Shown: positions 47,237 through 58,660 of the stretch, in pieces | Layout of the letters: every line of letters starts with the position of its first letter | Numbering within the stretch: position 1 is the stretch's first letter | NCBI GenBank assembly: GCA_012845835.1 | Contig: JABAKD010000022.1 | Coordinates: 12,278,718-12,342,717 of the forward strand | Reading direction: 5' to 3' | DNA: 64,000 nucleotides | Origin: Undaria pinnatifida | Lineage: Eukaryota > Sar > Phaeophyceae > Laminariales > Alariaceae | Made by a program: the position numbers and the translations under genes | Notes under the pieces: model-generated | What the model was told of the DNA's origin: nothing | Databases searched by the model: none | Seen by the model: only the letters and a program-made list of their open reading frames with translations

Positions 47237-50200
47237 ATGTCAACCGATCAGCGATGTACTCGCTCGCAACGAAATACCCGTCGTGCTGAAATTGCCCGCG
47301 AGCGCAGGCGTAGGCGCGCGTGCATTTTAGCGGGGCGGCGCTCACGACGTGCCCTTCAAAACGAAACTCGAACGCAGAACACTAATAACATGGAACGTGA
47401 TCTCCGCAGTAACAACCTGGACAGCGATTCTGAATCAGAGACTGACGTCGTTGTTCAACATTTTAATCGAATGAGAAACCGCATCCCTCGAAGACCCGAC
47501 CCTAGAGACGTTGCCGCTGCCAATTCCATGGAAGGTTCAGAAGAAAGACTTGGTGTGCAAGCCTTTAATTCCACCAACTTTGAGTATCCACTTGAGGCGT
47601 ACGAACTAAAATACCCGTGCTTGCTACATGAAAGTAACTATACGTGCCAACACTGTGGGTCTGTGCTATGGAAAGAGGAACGGTCTGGGTCCTATAACTG
47701 TTGTAACCGTGGGAGATCTGCCATTCACCGGCTTAAACCTATTCCACAAACATTGTTATCGCTCTTCCAAACCGCACGTTTTCGCGAATCACAAAGGGCA
47801 TATAACGGGTTATTTAGTTTCACAGCTTTGGGAGCAGGAGGCATAGAAAACCGATCGTGGACTCAAGGAAAACCACCGACAATGCTTACTCTCCATGGTA
47901 AAGCATACCATAGAATTTTCGACTTACAGGAGAAGTATCAAAACCAAAATGTTAACAACAGTGCCAGGTTTTACATATTCGATTCCGAATTCGCACAGAC
48001 AACCTCCTCACAACATTTAGATTCACGGATTGCAGGCACTCTAAGATCCCACGTGAACAGCGAGATTAGGTGGGCTCGAGAATACAGGTCTGCCGTAGAC
48101 ACAATATTAAACACATCAGCGTCAGAGTCCAGTGCGCCTTTTATAGAGTTCAGTGAAGTTAGCAGAGTTAATGATGGACCAGTGTTGGGCGAGAATCCGA
48201 GTGCAAATGAAATAGCAGCTTTAGTGTTTACCTCAGGGAATCAAAATGATGCGCCGCGAGCAGTTATCACCTATCCAAGGAACAGCCCAGATAACAAACC
48301 ACGCTTCCTGCCGCTTTGGAGCTCTGCATATGAAACGCTACAGTTCCCCCTGCTGTTTTTGCATGGAGAAGCAGGTTGGAGTAAGGGTAACTACAAAGAG
48401 AACCCGCCGTTCAAATCTAAAACAATGAACCGGTCAAACACCGAAGCCGTAACGTTTCCCTTCTACTGTAGGCAGCGTATTCTTTCGGAGCCGATATTTA
48501 AGATTAACTGCCGAATCGCTCAGGAATGGGTCTGTGATTCTTTGAGCAGAATGGAAGAAGAGCGTTTGAATTTCGTCGAAAATAGTGACATGCAGCATAG
48601 GCTTGCTTCCAACCGGTCCATTCAAGACGCCCAACCTCATGAACAACCCGGTAAATTGCTTCCTGCTTCTCACCCTGGCTCACCTGCCAAGCGTAAAAGT
48701 GATACAGAAGACGCTCTATGCATCGTGAACAGGCGAGGAAGACCGCATTTGTTCATCACCGTAACTTTCAATGCGGATTGGAAAGAGGTGCAAGAAAATT
48801 TGCTGCCAGGACAAAGTGCTTATGATCGTCCTGATCTATGTTGTCGTGTTTTCAAATTGAAGATGAAAGAAATTATGAAGGTTTTAAAGTCTGGCAAAAT
48901 TTTTGGCGCTTACGACAGCCATTTAGCGGTGACGGAATTCCAAAAGAGGGGGTACCCTCACGCTCACATTCTCATGACCTTCAAAAATGCAGGCCCTGAT
49001 GCCCTAAACGAAATGGACAAATGGGTGTGGGCTCAGCTGCCTGACGAAAACATAGCAGGAGGAAAACTACGTGAAAAGGTACTCAAATACATGATACACA
49101 AGCCGTGTGGGGCAGTTGGAAACATGAGTGCTCCATGCATGCAAGTAAACCGTCACACGAACAAAAAGTGTTGTAACAAGTACTTTCCGCAACCATTCAG
49201 AAGCATTGCAACCGTCAACGACAAAACTGGACGGGCAGAATATACTCGGAGGAAGAACGGTGACAACCCGACCATAAGAATGAGAGTAAACAACCAATGG
49301 AAAAGTGTTAGGATAGGAAACGAGTGGGTGGTGCCGTACAACCCCATGTTGCTCATGATGTTTGACTGCCACATTTGTGTTGATGTCGTCACCGCAACAT
49401 CATGCGTTAAATACGTGTTCAAATATTGTCACAAAGGGGACGCGTTTATTCGAGCAAGGATACAGGGCATTACCTCAGAAGTTGAACAATATAGAAAAAC
49501 GAGGTATATTTCAGCCGCAGAGGCGACGTGGAGACTATTAGGTTACCATATGGTGGACAGATACCCTGCGGTAACTAAGATTCACGCCCATCTTGAAGGA
49601 GAGCAACAAATCACTTATCCCAAAAATGCCACCCACGATGATAGACTTGAGATAGCCGCGCAGTCACAGACACACGTGCTCAGGTACTACATGCGACCGA
49701 AAAATCCCTGCTTTTCGGACTTGACCATTCTAGACTATTACGAGCAATACACTATCACCTCGCCCAAAAAAGATGACCCTCCGCTTGAGTTTGCTCCGCT
49801 TGGCAAATACCTCGATGGATACAAAAACATCGTTTCCAAACGAAAAAACGACGATCACGTTTGCCGAATTTCGTTTCAGAGTCCAGCGGTGGGAGATCTC
49901 TACTACTTGAGGTTGTTACTACACACGATTCCAGCCAGGTCGTTCGCAGAATTACGAACAGTGCAAACAGACACAGGCGATCCCGTTGTTCACCCTACTT
50001 TTCATGATGCCGCCAGAGCAAGAGGTCTCATCACGGGAGACGAAGAGTATTCACTATGTATGGAAGAAGCTTCAGTGTTTCAAGTTGCGTCCCAGCTCCG
50101 TGCTCTTTTCGTTACGCTCATTTTAGATGGTGCGCCAGCACCGAAGCTATGGCGTGACTTTAAGGACAACCTCATCGAAGATTTCCTTCTTAGGTTATCC

Positions 50201-52372
50201 ACAGACGATGCCATACAAGCTGCCTTGTGTGAAATAGACCTCAAGCTAAACCAGCATGGTAAATGTAACGAACAAGTCAACCTTCCAAAGCCTATGCATC
50301 CGCGAACTGAATTTGAAAGGATGCGTGATGCCTTCGACCCACAAACATGTGCAGAATACGCAGAGCTGCATGAACCGCGACTGACCAGTGAGCAGAGCCA
50401 CATTTACAAAACAGTCTTAGACTCAGTTCGAGCCGATAATGGGTGTCCATTTATGATTGATGCGCCCGCCGGAACTGGCAAGACATACACAGAAAAATGT
50501 ATTTCCGCAAGGTTGAGAGGTGAAAGAAAGACAGTGCTCATCGTTGCTTCCACCGGCATCGCCGCCTTACAGCTCCCTGGAGGCTGGACCGCGCACTCCA
50601 TGTTCAAATTACCTATGGACGAAGCAATGTCGCCAACCTGCGTATGCAACATAAACACCAACACTCAAAGAGCAGAGCTAATCCGCAAAGCGGACCTCAT
50701 CATTTGGGACGAGTTACCTATGACCCACAGATATTGCATTGAGGCCCTCGACAGAACACTTCAAGATCTGATGAAAAACAATAAGCTTTTTGGTGGAAAA
50801 ACTATTTTGTTCAGTGGAGATTGGCGCCAAACAGGGCCAATAGTTAAGAACGGCACCGCCACCGATACCGTCGACGCAGCCTTTATTTCTAGCCCCCTAT
50901 GGAAACACGTTAAACGCATGAGACTAACCAAATCGCAACGAGACAAAGATGATCCTCAGTATGCTGCTTTTGTGCGGGCGATAGGCGAGGGTACCCACCC
51001 TACACAATCAATCGACGGCACGGACATGATTGCCTTGAATAACCACAACCTCGATGCCAATGACCACTTCCAGCTCAAATATACAACAAATTTCGATGAG
51101 CTCATGAACTTTGTGTATCCCAATGTCAATGAACAATCGCGCAACTGGGACAAACGCGCCATATTGGCGACCACCAACAACGCAATTGACCGTTCTAATG
51201 AAGCCATATCGGACTTGCGGCCCGGAGAGTACTGTACATACCTCAGCTCAGATACACTAATAAGTGATGAGACCACGCCTCACACAGCCTTTGCTTCTCC
51301 TGAACACCTCCACCAATTAAACGTGCAAGGTGTCCCTCCCCATGAGCTTTGCCTCAAGTCAGACGGACTTGCGATGATCGTGCGAAATCTCAACTTTTCG
51401 GAGGGACTCATCAACGGTCAAAAATGCGTTGTCCTCGCAGTTTCCCCAAACAGCCGAGTCCTTCAAGTCGAACTTCTCACCGAAACATCGCCCCATCCAA
51501 TTGTTTTGATTCCACGTATAGGCTTTCGTGCGACAGTTGGAAGAAATGGCATCACGTTCATGCGAACACAGTTTCCCATCCGAACTTCATATTCCGTCAC
51601 GGTGAATCGTTCACAGGGACAGACACTTACAAAAATTGGCTTGGACTTGAGATCACCTGCGTTTGGGCATGGTCAACTTTACGTCGCGCTCAGCCGTGCG
51701 CAAAATCGCCAGTCAATTATGTGCCTTTTACCACAAGAACATATTGTTGACGGCATTCCACACACGGAGAACATTGTATACCCTCCTTTCACCGCTGCCG
51801 CCACAGGCCAAGCTGTAACACCTCCACCGTATCAACCTCCAAACACCTCGCCTCCTGCGCCCTCCAATGCCTCCTCTCAACCGTCAAGTGACAGCCAAAC
51901 TCCACCTCCAACATGGACAGTCGTCGACGAAATTGGGGATGGAGCATGCGGATTTCGCGGCATAGCACGACGAATATACAACGACCCAAACAGACACTAC
52001 CAAGTACGCTCGGAAATACTCCAATACATGAACGAAAACCGCAACGACCCTAACTTGCTAAACGCCATTTCCGCTGGCATGAACCATGAACTACTCCAAG
52101 CCCTTGGTGAACCGCCACAACAGTATACATCATATGATAACTACCTCTCCATCATGTCTCACCCGCGAGCTTACCTTGGTGAGCCAGAAATTTACGCATG
52201 CATGCAACGATACAACATACCCATAAACGTTACTATCGGAAACAACCCCCGACCAAATCCTCAAAACGCCGACCCTTCTACCATACACCTGCACTATCAA
52301 CCACAATCACGTCATTACTCTTCCCTAATCCTAAATAACCCTTCCACCGACCATCCGCCTGTCGCAGCATGA
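47237..52372 (+). CDS. Helitron transposase: Rep (HUH), SF1 helicase and OTU protease
   Basis: Uninterrupted 1,711-codon frame. An Arg-rich N-terminus leads to a zinc finger (C137-x2-C140, C155, C156). Rep endonuclease motifs are FITVTFNADW, the HUH pair H575-A-H577 in YPHAHIL, and the two tyrosines Y726-x3-Y730 in KYVFKYCHKG. The Pif1-like helicase has Walker A APAGTGKT (K1082), Walker B IIWDE (D1158, E1159), FSGDWRQTGP, and a C-terminal VNRSQGQTL ... LYVALSRA. The end is an OTU-type cysteine protease: GDGACGF with D1568 and C1571, and a candidate His at 1693 (RHYSSL). Rep nicks and rejoins single strands, and the helicase unwinds during rolling-circle movement. An OTU domain is known from Helentron/Helitron2-type elements. 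All catalytic residues are present, so it may be active or recently so. Transposon ends (hairpin, CTRR or TIR) were not found. Confidence 0.97.
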   Translation: MSTDQRCTRSQRNTRRAEIARERRRRRACILAGRRSRRALQNETRTQNTNNMERDLRSNNLDSDSESETDVVVQHFNRMRNRIPRRPDPRDVAAANSMEGSEERLGVQAFNSTNFEYPLEAYELKYPCLLHESNYTCQHCGSVLWKEERSGSYNCCNRGRSAIHRLKPIPQTLLSLFQTARFRESQRAYNGLFSFTALGAGGIENRSWTQGKPPTMLTLHGKAYHRIFDLQEKYQNQNVNNSARFYIFDSEFAQTTSSQHLDSRIAGTLRSHVNSEIRWAREYRSAVDTILNTSASESSAPFIEFSEVSRVNDGPVLGENPSANEIAALVFTSGNQNDAPRAVITYPRNSPDNKPRFLPLWSSAYETLQFPLLFLHGEAGWSKGNYKENPPFKSKTMNRSNTEAVTFPFYCRQRILSEPIFKINCRIAQEWVCDSLSRMEEERLNFVENSDMQHRLASNRSIQDAQPHEQPGKLLPASHPGSPAKRKSDTEDALCIVNRRGRPHLFITVTFNADWKEVQENLLPGQSAYDRPDLCCRVFKLKMKEIMKVLKSGKIFGAYDSHLAVTEFQKRGYPHAHILMTFKNAGPDALNEMDKWVWAQLPDENIAGGKLREKVLKYMIHKPCGAVGNMSAPCMQVNRHTNKKCCNKYFPQPFRSIATVNDKTGRAEYTRRKNGDNPTIRMRVNNQWKSVRIGNEWVVPYNPMLLMMFDCHICVDVVTATSCVKYVFKYCHKGDAFIRARIQGITSEVEQYRKTRYISAAEATWRLLGYHMVDRYPAVTKIHAHLEGEQQITYPKNATHDDRLEIAAQSQTHVLRYYMRPKNPCFSDLTILDYYEQYTITSPKKDDPPLEFAPLGKYLDGYKNIVSKRKNDDHVCRISFQSPAVGDLYYLRLLLHTIPARSFAELRTVQTDTGDPVVHPTFHDAARARGLITGDEEYSLCMEEASVFQVASQLRALFVTLILDGAPAPKLWRDFKDNLIEDFLLRLSTDDAIQAALCEIDLKLNQHGKCNEQVNLPKPMHPRTEFERMRDAFDPQTCAEYAELHEPRLTSEQSHIYKTVLDSVRADNGCPFMIDAPAGTGKTYTEKCISARLRGERKTVLIVASTGIAALQLPGGWTAHSMFKLPMDEAMSPTCVCNINTNTQRAELIRKADLIIWDELPMTHRYCIEALDRTLQDLMKNNKLFGGKTILFSGDWRQTGPIVKNGTATDTVDAAFISSPLWKHVKRMRLTKSQRDKDDPQYAAFVRAIGEGTHPTQSIDGTDMIALNNHNLDANDHFQLKYTTNFDELMNFVYPNVNEQSRNWDKRAILATTNNAIDRSNEAISDLRPGEYCTYLSSDTLISDETTPHTAFASPEHLHQLNVQGVPPHELCLKSDGLAMIVRNLNFSEGLINGQKCVVLAVSPNSRVLQVELLTETSPHPIVLIPRIGFRATVGRNGITFMRTQFPIRTSYSVTVNRSQGQTLTKIGLDLRSPAFGHGQLYVALSRAQNRQSIMCLLPQEHIVDGIPHTENIVYPPFTAAATGQAVTPPPYQPPNTSPPAPSNASSQPSSDSQTPPPTWTVVDEIGDGACGFRGIARRIYNDPNRHYQVRSEILQYMNENRNDPNLLNAISAGMNHELLQALGEPPQQYTSYDNYLSIMSHPRAYLGEPEIYACMQRYNIPINVTIGNNPRPNPQNADPSTIHLHYQPQSRHYSSLILNNPSTDHPPVAA

Positions 52373-52608
52373 CCGCGCCGCCAACGCGCCAGCGCCGGTG
52401 GTTCGCCTCTATGATCGTCCCTGACGACCTTCACCACTTCTTCGACCCACACTTCGAGCGCTCCCTCATTGCGGACGCAGAGCAAGAGGCCACCGGCGAC
52501 ACCCGGCAGCAAGTCGAAGATGATGCCAACTTCGAAGCGGAACTTCAAGACTACTACTCAACGTCCTTCCAGTGGCACATCAAAATGTGCCAATGTAGCC
52601 GTCCATGA
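52369..52608 (+). CDS. 79-codon frame overlapping the Helitron stop by ATGA
   Basis: The ATG shares the tetranucleotide ATGA with the Helitron stop codon, in the -1 frame. An in-frame stop at 52336 shows it is not simply a longer frame. It encodes an acidic protein (PDDLHHFFDPHFERSLIA, EQEATGDTRQQVEDDANFEA) ending at TGA 52608. Not recognised. The ATGA layout allows termination-reinitiation, which is inference. It could be a chance frame or a third transposon protein. Confidence 0.4.
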   Translation: MTAPPTRQRRWFASMIVPDDLHHFFDPHFERSLIADAEQEATGDTRQQVEDDANFEAELQDYYSTSFQWHIKMCQCSRP

Positions 52609-52724
52609 TAACTGTCGACCCCAAGTTACTCGTGGGGCCAGGTGTATATTTCGTGTATATATGTCAGTAGCCGCGGACACGCTCAGTCTCGTGCTAATTA
52701 TTTCCCGCGGCATTGTCAGTAGTA

Positions 52725-53400
52725 AGTCTTCATTTTTTCAGCCATTCTGTACATGGTAGCCAGCGAGTACATATTAGCGGCCACCGTGGCATTTTGTCTA
52801 ACCCTAAATAGTGAGTCTTCATTTTTTCAGTGCCGAGTTTGCGCGTGCGCCGCGCCGGCATACTGTCTGTTTTTTCCCGTTGTCAGCCAAGTATGTAGTC
52901 TCAGCTTTCGTAGCATCAAATTGTAAGTAGGGAGTCTTCATTTTTGCGGTGCCGAGTTTGCGCCAACCTCTTCATAGCCATGTCTGTTATGCGAACGTCT
53001 TTGAGTGGGTGAAGAGTTCGAGTTGCAATGCATCTGGCTACCCCGGCATACTGTCTGTTTTTTCCCGGTGTCAGCCAAGTATGTAGTCTCAGCTTTCGTA
53101 GCATCAAATTGTAAGTAGGGAGTCTTCATTTTTGCGGTGCCGAGTTTGCGCCAACCTCTTCATAGCCATGTCTGTTATGCGAACGTCTTTGAGTGGGTGA
53201 AGAGTTCGAGTTGCAATGCATCTGGCTACCCTGTCCCCATTTTGTAAGTAGTCACATCCGTTTTTCGCTGCCATACTGTACATGATTGCCGGTATTAGTG
53301 GCCACGTCGCATTTGGTCACAGAGTCTTCATGATTGCAGTACCAAGTCTTATTTTTTCAGTGCCCAGTTTGCGCCAACCTCTTCATAGCCATATCGTCTG
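52725..53400 (+). repeat. 188-bp tandem repeat and degenerate units 3' of the Helitron
   Basis: Two almost identical 188-bp copies start at 52861 and 53049 (TACTGTCTGTTTTTTCCCG ... GCAATGCATCTGGCTACC). Partial units with GAGTCTTCATTTTTTCAGTG and GTTTGCGCCAACCTCTTCAT flank them at 52725-52860 and 53320-53400. Confidence 0.92.
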
Positions 53401-54395
53401 AAAGAGGGTGTCTTTATTTTTGGACATATTCCATATTCCACTGCGTCCTTATTTTCAGTTTGTTCTTCTGTTTTGTGTTTTTGCCTCGTGTTGACCTTTG
53501 GGGAAGAACGGTGTCCTCTTTTCGGTGTATTTGCCCGATTTTTTTGTATGTTGTGGTCTGCGCTACCGACCGTTTCCTAGTGTCCTTCTAAGGGGTCGAC
53601 TGGGTTTGTTTGGTCCCTATGTGGCAGGTAACTTGCGTGTATCGTATCAGAGCTAGTTCCAACGAACTGATGTGTCTCAGGTGTGTTCCCGATATCTCGG
53701 GCATGATGTTCACCGTGAGGATAACGCCTTGACAATAAGAAAAGCCTGCAACAACACCAGTGCACTGCCGTACACATTACAGCAAGAGCCTGCATCAACA
53801 ACAGCGCACTGCCGTACACATTACAATAGGTCGTGCTGCACTCCTTCCCGCGTTTCGGTGGTGGAGGGAAATTCAAAATGTATGTGTAAAGTATTGGAGT
53901 GTACTACAGCAGTAGTGTTGCGGCCTTTCAAATCACGTGTTGTAGATTTTAAGCAACACAGTTTCGTGGTCGCATTCCTGCTTCAAATGCGCGTATTTTG
54001 ACATATGTTACACCTCCATTGGCCCCGGGGACGGTGAGTTAGTGGCCCCGGAATCCTAAAGACACTTCCCTGCGTTAAAGACACTCCTAAAAAAAAAAAC
54101 GCGGTGTGTCTTTAAAGCGGGGTCGACTGTAGTATTTCCTTTTCCTCCATTTCGGCCCGCTGTATTTTCAGTTTCTTCTGGGGATCACGCCCCATCAACA
54201 AATCATACATACGGAGTATTTCCTTTTCCTCCATCTCGGCCCGCTGTCATTCCACACTCAACACTCCCACCCTTGGTATGCAGGCGTACTCCTGCTGTGG
54301 AACCAACCAGCATCACCGCACATCTTTTACAGTAAACAGTAACCCGGAGGACGGGGGGGCCGACAGGCCCCCCACGTCCGGACACCCTTGTATAT
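53401..54395. other. No gene recognised
   Basis: Two near copies of CTGCCGTACACATTACA occur near 53766 and 53811, and TATTTCCTTTTCCTCCAT.TCGGCCCGCTGT is repeated near 54132 and 54218. No supported coding. Confidence 0.5.
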
Positions 54396-54399
54396 TATA

Positions 54400-54475
54400 A
54401 AAATCAAAGTACACTCCAGCTGTGAGATCGAAGATTTTTTCGAAACTCATCTTTGCAAGCTGTGTGTGATACTCC
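54400..54475 (+). repeat. Dispersed motif Q, 3' of the intact Helitron locus
   Basis: ATCAAAGTACACTCCAGCTG, GTGAGATCGA, then CTCATCTTTGCAAGCTGTGTG, directly before the shared gene-fragment segment. Confidence 0.75.
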
Positions 54476-54496
54476 GATCGCGCGTATTACATATAT

Positions 54497-54770
54497 TGGA
54501 TGACATCACTACATATGTCATCGCCACGAAACATGGACGGCGTGTTTGTGCCGGGCGGGCGAAACATGTCGTCGATCTCGACCTTGCCGTCGCCCGCACA
54601 GGTCCTCACGAGGTCGGCGCCGGCAGGGCGACCGACCCGCCGGGGGGACCGGAGGTCGGAGAGCACGCCCCCGAAGAAGTCGCGACGAGGTACAGTTCCT
54701 GCGACGAGCGGTGTGAGTTGAAACGCTGAGCACAAGGCTAAGAAAAGATATATATAGGTATATTTATAGG
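54497..54770 (-). pseudogene. Second copy of the 42825-43085 gene-fragment-like segment
   Basis: It shares text from ATGACATCACTACATA to AAAGATATATATAGGTATATTTA with 42825-43080. The minus frame SDLRSPRRVGRPAGADLVR and GDGKVEIDDM is kept, with a 6-codon difference near 54675. It follows motif Q immediately, which suggests both travelled together. Confidence 0.5.
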
Positions 54771-57350
54771 CAGAATGCTAGGCTGAATAAAATATGAGCG
54801 TAGAACCCAAGCACTAAACATAAACGTAGCAGGGAACAGCAAACTAGAAAATAAAGAGGAAAAGTAGGCGAGCAGACCAAAAGCGGAATGATAGCGTATG
54901 ACGCAGTATTAATAGTAGCAATGGCAAAACAGAGGAGGCAGCAGCAGCAGCAGCTAAGTAGGAGTAACAGAATCTCAATAAAAATGATATATGAACGATA
55001 CCAAAGAAACATAAAAAACGCGTATCTGTGCGTATAGTAGAGTGAAACGAAGAGAGCAGCAGTAGTAGGAGGACGATTGTTTATTGCGCAAACACGAGTT
55101 AGTTTGAATGTCAATAGGGGTAGTCTTCGGGCTACTCTTAAATACCTGTTACACGATTTGTAGTCGATATGTGCTGCAGTTGGGGTAAAAAAAAAAACTG
55201 TTAATACTCGAAGTAGTTGTATTTATGTCAGAATAAGTAGACAGGAACATGCAGGAGAGGTGAAGCGAGAGCAGACGGCCCAAGACTGACGAAAATGTAG
55301 AAATAAATGTCGTGGAAGTAGCACAGTTAGTGTAAGGGAGTAGGAGCAGGGCACGCGAGAGGAGTAGAGACCGAAATATTCCCTTCAGAGGGGGGTATTT
55401 AGTTAGGTGTAGAAGAGGGTGACGCAGGAAGAGTAAATGCGTATTACCGCTTTTTTCGTGCGTGCACTCTTGCTTGTTTACGCAGCGGGAAGAAAAGTGT
55501 TCTATCGCCCCGACTTTTTTTCTCAACGATGTGTGAATTCCATTCTTCGTATTAGTATCACAGCCATCACTTTTATTTTTGTGTAAAGTTTATTTTATGT
55601 ACAGCAGTTAACAAAAGTAGCTGCCCCGCTTCCTTGATACCACAAGTACAATGCAACCATCATGTGATCGTAGCGCATACACTTTGTTGGGGGGGAAAAG
55701 AAACAGTTATAACTAAGGAATTAGTAGAAAAAAAAAGAAACATCAGCAAGCAGCAGCAAACAATATGGAAGAACCAGCGGAATCAGCCGATCGAAAGAAA
55801 TTACTTTCTTTTTGGGGAGACTAAAAATCAAGTAAAATAAATGCTACATTTTTTCACTCGTACGTACCAAGTACGTGCAGAAATCCATCCCTACCTGCTT
55901 GTTTGGTTGTGCATGGGGAAGAGTGTGTGGTGTTGCATTCTCTTGTTTTCGAGTCCCCCTGCCCAGCTTCCCCTGGCCCGTCCAGAATAGACTACGCAAC
56001 GTCCAATCACTCGAGCTTTTGAGCGAGACTACAGGCCCAAACGTCGCAACAAAGCGATTGGCGGCCGCTCTGGGGGAACCAGTAACGACGTTGTCGCGGT
56101 TGGGTGTTCTAGACTCGTGTCATTGTATTGTGTTGCTTCTGCTGGCACGGCTTGGCTTCTTTTGCGTCTATTTTGCAGCTTTCGCCGCCCTTGCCTTAGC
56201 TTCTAGCAACATGGCGCTTGTATTGTTGTGTGCTATGCGAATCGAGTGAAATGTCGAGTTGGCACGACAGTTCTCTTGTCGCGAAAGGTTGCCGCCCGAC
56301 TGCCTGAGTGTGTAGGCGTCGTTGAATTTGCGAGGCTGAAACAGTCGACGATTTAAAATTGTCGAGCTACTCGCAGATGAAAAGAAACAGGTTAATTGTC
56401 TCGGGTGATAAGCTGCAGTGATGACAATGTGGCCAGCTACTGCTGCTGCTGTTGTAGTAGCGAGAAGGGCTAGCGCTAAATAGCGAGAAACCAGGCAAGA
56501 TACCCGACCCGGGCGATACGAAAAGCTTCTTGAAAGAGCTTGTGAAAAACTAGATAAAAAATTACTGCCGTTGCTGTTGTAGTATCGAGAAGAGCTAGGG
56601 CTAAAGAGCTAGAAATCGGCGGGCGAGAAACCGGGCGATGCGAAAAACTTATTGAAAGAGCTTGTGGAAAGCTCGAGACAAATGCTCATCTTTTCCCCCG
56701 AAAGGTTTCAGTAGTTGCGAATCATGATCGATCTGTCAAGCCAGAAACAAGCCTGCTTGGACTAGTCGGCCCAAAAAGGCCTCTGAAAGCGAGCCCGCTT
56801 GGGCTGTTCGTATCGGCCAACCTAGACGAATCTATATCTATTAATCTTATATACTTTTTGGCCCGAGTAGCTTCTTGCTTTTAGCTTCTTAGCCCGAGTA
56901 GCTTCATTAATTTGTTGCTGCTGTCGCTTTCACAGACTTCTTGCCCCGAATAGCGACTAGCTTCTTGCTTTTAACTTTTTGGCCCGACTACGAGTTTCTT
57001 TTTTTGTTGTCCTGCTGCATGCAGGCCAAAATGTCCCGCTTATACCTCCCGCAGACGTAGCACCGCCACAACGCCATACAAGCAACACCAACCCCTTCAG
57101 GAACCACCAACATCCCTGATTGTAGTCATGAACACCGAATCCAACATCAGCACCAACACCAAAAGTTCCAAGGCTAACGCAACGAGGGGCAAGCGGGCTG
57201 CTGCCTCGACAGCTGCTGGTCGTAGTGTCTCCGCAACTGTTGCTGCTCTGTGTGTGCAACTCTACTGTCTATCTGATGCGCTGATGATGTGATTTGCGTG
57301 TGGTGCTTATTATGTATGTGTGTATCTACATGAGGATCCCAAAAAATGCC
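54771..57350. other. No gene recognised
   Basis: AT-rich text with hydrophobic frames on the minus strand (54764-55526) that lack motifs. A duplicated 130-bp segment occurs at about 56440-56690 (GTTGTAGTA.CGAGAAG.GCTAG, then GAAAGAGCTTGTG). TAGCTTCTTGCTTTTA repeats lie near 56870-56985. The plus frame 55875-56249 is possible but has no family match. Confidence 0.45.
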
Positions 57351-57359
57351 GGTGCACTT

Positions 57360-58040
57360 GCTTGCGTGGGTATGCTTGTGTTTTTCGTTCAACGCACGAC
57401 AACATCACATCGTAGTGCCAGTATATGTGCCAGCGCTATTCAGAACACCGGCACTATTGGAATATAATTGCCATTCGTAGCTACCTACGTACAGAGAGTG
57501 CCAGTCGTGCCAAGTGATTCTGCCGGCACCATACAGAGCAATGGAACTGTTCAACCGGCTCTATAAATAACCCGTTCTTTTGCCAGCAATGGATATCAGC
57601 GAAACGCTTATGTCAGATTATGTGGCACAGATGCCTTCACGCAAAAAACTCGATATGTTTAGCACAGCGCAAAACAGCGTCATAACAGAAATACAAGAAG
57701 AGCGTGGGCGAAGCGGGGAAGGTCCTGCTCTGCTCTACTCTGCCTGTTTGCTGCTGCTGGTGGTGCTCTGCTGATGCACGGTGTGTCTGTAAATGACAGC
57801 AAATCCTTTTTTTTCGCGGTGCACGTGTGTGTGTTTTCGCGTCTCAAGACAGCATCACATACATGGTATTGCCGGTATGTGCCAGCCCGATATACCGGCA
57901 CTGTTCGAGACACCACCACTATTCAAAGTAGGGCCTCTATACATTGTTTGTATGAAGAGTTCCAGTCCTGCTACTTTCGCCGGCATTATAGAGATCAGTG
58001 GCACTGTTCAACCGGCACTATGTTGGGAGTCCCCCACTAC
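57360..58040 (+). repeat. Diverged direct duplication, about 455-bp spacing
   Basis: Blocks TATGTGCCAGC, ATACCGGCACT.TTC, GAGAGTGCCAGT.. and GGCACTGTTCAACCGGC occur at 57415-57575 and again at 57870-58020. A 64-codon plus frame at 57580-57774 lies between them without recognised motif. Confidence 0.55.
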
Positions 58041-58067
58041 AGCTGTACATACCAGGTATAAGGTACG

Positions 58068-58660
58068 AGATACATTTAAAACTCGGAAAATTTCATGCCG
58101 CGATATTGGGCGTTTAGAGTCGAATTAGGTGCTTCCGGAGTTGTAGGCAACCCGGGCTGTCGGGATATTTTCGTGGTATGATACGTGGTCTACACATGCG
58201 GAGGAAAGATTCAGTTTAGTTGTCAGGGCCTACGAGAGAGACCCATCTGCGGCCGCGTGCCAGCACACAGAACACGCTGACGGCCCAATAGCACACACCA
58301 CCGCTGCACGTATGATATCCTTAGCGTCCAGCGCGGCATCCTGAATAGCGGCCGCGACGATTGGGTTAGCCCTTTGACAGACCGGCGCCCCTGTTCCCTT
58401 AGCTCGGGCAAGATGTGTCTGTAGCTTGAATTCAGCAGCACAACACAGCAGTAGTTTTAGTAGTAGTTGGAGCACAGAGCCATGAGTTAGTTGCTGCTCC
58501 TGCTGTGTCAACCCCCTGCCTGCGCCCGTTCCCCATCCTCGCTTTTAGATTTGTGTGCCTTTCCCCCCAACCTTCCCCAACCGTAACCATCCGAAGCTAT
58601 ACCTCATAGCACGGTACATCGCGGCTTCCGCGCGTTTATGCTACTACTACTTCTGTGCGG
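58068..58660 (-). mobile_element. Partial relative of the TIR element at 19823-20709
   Basis: On the plus strand ACATTTAAAACTCGG then GATATTGGGCGTTTAGAGTC matches the complement of the 20640-20712 end. The body retains CAGGGGCGCCGGTCTGTC-type and ACAGACACATCTTGCC blocks and CGCGGCTTCCGCGCGTTTAT. The far TIR is not evident, so this copy looks truncated or decayed. Confidence 0.7.

Noticed and set aside
54764-55526. Hydrophobic minus-strand frames resembling membrane proteins
   Set aside because: The underlying DNA is low-complexity, with no motif and no splice support.
57580-57774. 64-codon frame as MUS81 first exon
   Set aside because: The sequence lacks the N-terminal MUS81 pattern and lies between two diverged repeat copies.
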